From contig JAKZZE010000024.1 in the NCBI GenBank assembly GCA_024220505.1, positions 620,001-684,000 of the forward strand: a stretch of DNA of 64,000 nucleotides, read 5' to 3'. Source of the stretch: Rhizopus arrhizus. Its lineage: Eukaryota; Mucoromycota; Mucoromycetes; Mucorales; Rhizopodaceae. Shown piece after piece: positions 59,247 to 64,000 of the stretch. How positions within the stretch are numbered: the first letter of the stretch is position 1; each line of letters opens with the position of its first letter. Position numbers and translations under genes: made by a program. Below the pieces are notes generated by a model. It searched no databases and was not told where the DNA came from. It was given only the letters and a program-made list of their open reading frames with translations.

Positions 59247-60531
59247 ATGTCAACAAGAGTTTATATTGGTCGTCTTGCTCGTGATGCTAGCAAGCGTGAC
59301 ATTGAGCGTCTCTTTAAAAACTATGGCGACATTCGCGAAATTAACTTGAAATCCGGGTTTGGTTTTGTCGAATTTGCTGATGAAAGAGATGCGAAAGACG
59401 TTGTTTATGATTTCCATGGAAAGAACTTTCTTGGAGAAAGGTTTGAAGTTTTTACCTTGTCAAAATTCTCATTTTAAAAAAAATGCTTTGATTTAAAAAA
59501 TAGATTAATTGTTGAAATTGCTAGAGGCGCTCGTCGTCATGATGAAAGACGTCCCCGTGGAAACGATAGGTAACGAAAAGAAGAAAAATAATTCATATTC
59601 TTTACTAACTATAATTGTCTTTAATGATTTACAGAAGCCGTTCTCATTATAGATTGATTGTTGAAAACATTGCTCCTGGAACAAACTGGCAGGTACGGAC
59701 CGCTCTTTTTACCACCCCCTCCTTCCCTTTAATATCCTGGTCTTCAGCCATTTGGCAAGAACACCATCTCTCTTCCTTTGGGGGTGCTTAAATCATGATT
59801 ATTCTGTTATCTCTTACCGCTCTCCCTTCTCTGTTGGCTTTGTCTTTCTTGGGAATCTCTTCTTACATAGGATCTTAAAGATATGATGCGTAAAGCTGGT
59901 GAAGTTACTTTTGCTGACATCTCTCGTGATCGTCCTACTGAAGGGTAAATGAAGAAAATGAATGAAATAGTAAGCACTAATCGCTTTATTTCCTAGTATC
60001 GTCGAATTCCATGTACGTGAAGATATGGAATATGCTCTTAGAAAATTGAACGACCGTGAATTGAACGGCCAACGTGTCCAACTTCGTGAGGTAAGTAAAT
60101 TTTCAATCATGTGAAGCAATAAGTTAACATCATTTAGGACCCCAATAAAATTAGCCGTTCATCTCATCGTTCTCGTTCCAGATCTCGCAGCCGTAGCCCT
60201 CCTCGTCGTCGTCGCCGTTCACCTTCTCGCTCTCGCTCTCGCAGTCCCCCTCGTCGTCGCCGTCGTTCTCCTTCCCGTTCTAGATCTCGCTCTGAATCTC
60301 ACGACCGTAAGAGATCTCGTAGAGACGATACTCCCGAACGTGACGACAGTCGTGATAGAAGACGCGCCAAGTCTGAATCTAGAAGTCGCTCTCGCTCTCC
60401 TATTCGATCTGCTGGCGAATCTCGTTCAAGATCCCCTGCTCGTAGCGAAGGAAGGTAAAGTTGAATGTAGTCAAAACATCTATGATGTTTTTACTAACAA
60501 AAAAAATCTTAGTGCTCCCAGAGATGATTAA
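59247..60531 (+). CDS. SR-family splicing factor with two RRMs
   Basis: Seven exons (59247-59440, 59504-59569, 59635-59692, 59871-59944, 59997-60090, 60138-60454, 60513-60531) give 273 residues. RRM1 spans residues 1-72 with RNP2 RVYIGRL and RNP1 SGFGFVEF. RRM2 begins at RLIVENIAPGTNWQ, with IVEFHVREDMEYALRKL. The last ~110 residues are an RS domain of Arg-Ser and Arg-Arg-Arg blocks. This layout matches SRSF1/SRSF4-like proteins and fission yeast Srp2, which bind exonic enhancers in the nucleus and help choose splice sites. The last exon codes for only six residues. The 178-nt third intron is long for this window and could allow regulated splicing, which is common in SR genes. Confidence 0.93.
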
Positions 60532-60726
60532 TTAAATATAAATATATTCGTTTTCATTTTGTAAGCCTTTTTTCTTTGCTTCTCTCTTTTTTGTATCTTT
60601 TTGTTTATCTCTGCCAAGGCTCTTTTTTTTTAAGTAAAATAAAGCAGGGACATAAATGTGGAACTATTTAAAACGATTGTAAAATATTTATATAAGTAGC
60701 AACTGCAGTATTGACAAAATGTATAC

Positions 60727-61604
60727 ATGATTAGCTACCCTTTTCAATGGGTGAAATTGAATTCAGCTGCAATAAATCAAACAGGCACATTACAACCCTT
60801 AAATAAGAAAACTGCCGTGGAAGCAGTTCAAGAGATCATTGAAGCAATTGATTCCAAATCACTGTCATTCTCAGTTTACCAAAAAGTTTCCAATATCCCT
60901 AACGCAGGTACATTCAAAGCAAATTAGTAATGAAAATAGTTGATAAAAAAAAAGAAAAGGTTATGGCGTGTACCTTAATGGCAAATCTCAAAAGAAAGGG
61001 CAAATCTTGTGCTTCTATCCAGGAACAATCTATTTACCATTTGATCCTATATTTTTTACTAGCATAGCAAACCAATATATCATAAAATGTGTAGACGGCC
61101 TATATGTAGATGGAAAATCGATAGGGTTGTCAGGAAAAGTGTATAAATCAATTTATAGACGTGAAAATTGGCCAGGAGCCATTCAAATAAGTGATTGGAG
61201 TTGGATGAATAGAGATAAAGGACAGTTAATGTACGAGTAAAAAAAAAAAAAGCATTACTATGTAAAATAAACAATCAATTCAACAAAGGTGTTTACAGAA
61301 ATCCTTTAGCAATTGGTCAAATTGTGAATAACAGTACAAAAACAAGTGAAGCTAATGGTAATTATACTTTAATAATAGCACTATTCAATACTAAAGATAG
61401 TGAATCATATTAGTCTACTATCAAGAAGTGGATTTGTCTCCTCATTTCCCAATCAGATTGAGGCAGTACATACCAAATATGTATTGGAATACAGCCATCA
61501 ATCCACTAAACAGCCCTATGCGTGTAGTCGTACTAGTTGCTTTGCGCGACATTGAACCTGAAGAGGAGCTATATTCGACATATATGGATATAGTTCAGTC
61601 TTGA
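60727..61604 (+). CDS. SET-domain protein, SETD9-like
   Basis: Four exons (60727-60907, 60960-61236, 61299-61357, 61414-61604) give 235 residues. The SET-like core has GYGVYLNGKSQKKGQILCFY, PFDPIFFTSIANQYIIKCVD and the late motif NPLAIGQIVNNSTKTSEANV, which takes the place of the usual NHS-C-x-PN signature. It ends in VALRDIEPEEELYSTYMDI, corresponding to the E-L-x-Y-x-Y segment. The arrangement resembles human SETD9. A lysine methyltransferase activity is inferred from the fold; the substrate is unknown. The protein is shorter at the N-terminus than SETD9 and an upstream exon may be missed, although only 195 bp separate it from the SR gene. Confidence 0.82.
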
Positions 61605-63408
61605 TTTAGCATTGAACTAAAATATTTTACCTGTCATTATACTTTCACGATAAAATAATAAATCTAGCATGTTTACAAAACATAGTATTAAAAACTCAAT
61701 ACCTATGAAGCAGCATTTTGGTGTACTTGCTTTACGTCTTTAAAATAAAAAATTAATAAAAATGTTACTTTCTTAATGAAAAGACAAAAGCAATTAATTT
61801 GTCTATTTGCTTTATAATTTATGACGATGTTTTGTACTATTACTATCATAGGAATGAAAAAGATATTCTCTATGATGTCTATGAAAAAATAGACTCTAAA
61901 GAGTGCCGAGCAAAATGGGTGAAGAAAATGATATAAAAAAATGAAGATTTACAGAGGTAAATACCAAAGTGATAGAACCAGTACTTGAAGAAGGTGAACA
62001 AAAGTACATTCTATACCAATGATGAGGAACTGAATATGTGATCGTTATAAGCTGGGTATCTGAGTAAAACGAAAAAACATTAAATCCTATGTATGGCCGG
62101 TAAATTCCCAAAGTCCATGATATGGAACTATGAAGCAAGAAGGCAGCTCGTGGCTGAAGCGAGCAGAGATTAATAGTGGATCTCTGAGAGTCTGATACAG
62201 CAGTGTTTCAAAGATGTAATTCTGCTGTTTGAATCTCTTTATTTTGGTTGCATGGCAGTATTCGTCTCCGATCGAAGCAGTGATCACTAAGGACTAAAAA
62301 ACAATACTCTGGTTGCATTCCTCATGATACTGAATGAAAAATAATGGCTATTGTCGTGACAGTATCAGTTCGTGATCATTAACTTCGAACGAGCAGGTCA
62401 AATGAACATACAATTATCCTACATTATCAGAAATGTTGAAAGACGACGTCTCCTAAAGGTAAGGAGAAAGTCAATTTGGAAGACATTAGGTATTTTAAAG
62501 GTAAGATACCTCTAGTAGCCGGAAGAATAATACCATTCGTCATGTTAAATAGGAATAAGAGTCATCTCAGAAGAAAGAAACCAGTGATATGATCATAATT
62601 CAGTAGAAGGAAGTTGAAACTTGATTGTGCACATACCTTTGAGAATCTAAAAATTTTATGTTGTACTATGCATCACTTTTGTCTGAGATTATTTGGAATA
62701 CAGGATATATTTTTACACTATACCCAAATTTCCGCTATGAATGTTGTTAGACAGAGTGATATTGTGAGTCCTCAAGCGAGAAGCATATCTCAATCATGAC
62801 TACAGTTTCAAGTCCATGAAAAAAGGTATTTCTGCATTCTTTGATAAAAAGACATCTTTCATGAGCGAAATTACTACAGAAAGCGCTAGAACTACGTCAA
62901 GACTTATAGTGACGTTTTAGATGAAAAGAAACTACTGAAGAAGACAAGAAATTACCAAAAACAAGGTAATTATCGAATAGGTATATTGGAAGTAGCAAAT
63001 AAGCTTTTTTTTTATTTGATTTTGTACTAAACTCTATAAGTTATAAACACGATGTTCCGCCTTTTTTTGGTTTAGAGAAAAGTGAATACCCAAAGTCTGA
63101 CCAATCATTAATGATGATGTTCTTTATTTAAAAGAGTAGTAGGGTTTATATAAAAAAATGCTAAGTTCAAATTCGAGGATAAATCAGTACAATACTGACT
63201 CAGTATAATTTGTTTACATAAAACGCAACATCTCTAATAAGACATTAATTGCGCTTCCGTGTAGGTTAGATGGAGGGATCAGTAAATTTATGTTCCAACG
63301 TATCAATGTTTCAGAATAATGTTTCAAAACAAGTTTACTGTATATACAGTTTTGTCTCACCAGAAAAAGAGCAAGCATTCTATTAAAATGGCTGAACTCA
63401 GACATTAG
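61605..63408. other. Intergenic with unrecognised decayed sequence
   Basis: About 1.8 kb. Short open frames around 61896-62287 (minus) and 62614-62799 (plus) look like decayed coding DNA with higher GC than the surrounding spacer, but no domain could be identified. They may be transposon relics. Confidence 0.4.
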
Positions 63409-63417
63409 TATAAAAAG
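63409..63417 (+). promoter_or_regulatory. TATA box of the secreted-protein gene
   Basis: TATAAAAAG lies 74 bases before the start codon of the small secreted protein, with no other gene nearby on this strand. Confidence 0.5.
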
Positions 63418-63482
63418 AAGGCTATGATTTTCTTCGGTAAAAGAGGATATCAGCTTTAATTTACTAATCGATCAAAACCATA

Positions 63483-63902
63483 ATGAGAAACGTGGCTTTA
63501 TTGATGTTTGTTATGTTTAACTTTTATGTCATGGAGGCATATGCTCGTTTTTGCTGTACTATGTTTTGGGCCGACAGAGGAAGCATTCTCAAAGGTACCA
63601 AAGACGTAGCCGAAATCTGGATCCAAACGGATGGTAGAGAACACAGTTGCAAGTATGCTATTGTAGTAAATGCTGATTTTAAAACCACTGGTGATTGTAC
63701 CTTTAACGGATCAAACAATTTGGTTTCTGCTAACATTGGCTTGAATGGTCAAAAATACACCGTTAACTGGACAAGAAGTAAGGACACTTGCGGTGCTCAT
63801 AACTGGTCCGTCAAATCCACTGATTGGTCTAATGGTCTATTTGAACTTATGGATTCATCCAGATCATGGTCAAACTGTGCCCCTGCTTGGGCTGGATTTT
63901 AA
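63483..63902 (+). CDS. Small secreted protein, six cysteines, function unknown
   Basis: A single exon encodes 139 residues. The first 21 residues form a clear secretion signal (MRNVALLMFVMFNFYVMEAYA) with cleavage expected after Ala21. The mature 118 residues contain six cysteines, including an adjacent pair (Cys24-Cys25), seven tryptophans and two N-glycosylation sequons (NWT and NWS). The alternating polar/aromatic pattern (AEIWIQTDG, KYTVNWTR, HNWSVKS) suggests an all-beta, disulphide-bonded fold. I do not recognise the family. In fungi such proteins are often wall-associated, antimicrobial or host-interaction proteins; this one could be any of these. The gene is isolated by a 1.8-kb gap on the left and is TATA-driven. 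Confidence 0.8.
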   Translation: MRNVALLMFVMFNFYVMEAYARFCCTMFWADRGSILKGTKDVAEIWIQTDGREHSCKYAIVVNADFKTTGDCTFNGSNNLVSANIGLNGQKYTVNWTRSKDTCGAHNWSVKSTDWSNGLFELMDSSRSWSNCAPAWAGF

Positions 63903-64000
63903 GATCAAGCAATTCTTTTCGACCATCACTTGTAATTCATTTAATAAATACCATTTGTTGCTATCAGGTCTATCTTTTTAAGATTCTTATAAAATAACTA
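63903..64000. other. 3' flank of the secreted-protein gene
   Basis: AT-rich sequence with AATAAATA at 63942-63949, a plausible polyadenylation signal for the preceding gene. Confidence 0.4.

Overview
The window is nuclear DNA of a filamentous fungus, most probably an early-diverging mould of the Mucoromycota (order Mucorales; a Mucor, Parasitella or Rhizopus-like genome). Supporting signs are AT-rich intergenic DNA with A/T homopolymers up to about 49 nt, many short GT-AG introns of about 50-60 nt, strongly codon-biased translation genes, and relics of LINE and Tc1/IS630-type transposons. The species cannot be named from the sequence alone. I rebuilt gene models by hand from splice signals, reading-frame continuity and protein family conservation.

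Layout. 1-5772: the N-terminus of a DUSP-domain ubiquitin protease (minus), then an MFS transporter gene between two nearly identical 1-kb inverted repeats, the left one carrying a 100-bp MITE. 5909-8525: a young 5'-truncated LINE with a 16-bp target-site duplication. 10211-12142: PSO2/SNM1 DNA cross-link repair nuclease. 12540-15330: an old LINE relic hit by a second LINE insertion (14-bp duplication) and by a foreign degenerate gene. 17442-31782: a bHLH-zip transcription factor, a mitochondrial-type PPR protein, a TSR4/PDCD2 ribosome-assembly factor, an MMTAG2-like protein, a Tc1-type relic, ribosomal protein eS7, a small membrane protein and a Sel1-repeat protein. 34527-40844: nucleotide-sugar transporter, translation elongation factor 2 (EF2) and a WD40-like protein. 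44637-54547: RhoGAP, ribosomal protein eS6, polo-like kinase, a second Tc1-type relic and an amino-acid permease. 54640-63902: the 5' half of a third LINE, CDC42, an SR splicing factor, a SETD9-like SET protein and a small secreted cysteine-containing protein.

The genes are mostly housekeeping ones and do not form a pathway cluster. Protein synthesis recurs (EF2, eS6, eS7, and TSR4/PDCD2, which chaperones a small-subunit protein). Cell polarity and division are represented by CDC42, a RhoGAP and the polo kinase, without evidence that they are co-regulated. Transposon debris is confined to gaps between genes.

The most noteworthy points are a predicted 2-nt micro-exon needed to build the conserved N-terminus of EF2, the transporter gene held between long inverted repeats with a filled/empty-site record of a MITE insertion, a GC-AG intron in the RhoGAP gene, and two independent LINE insertions sharing a 3'-UTR hairpin and the same junction motif.
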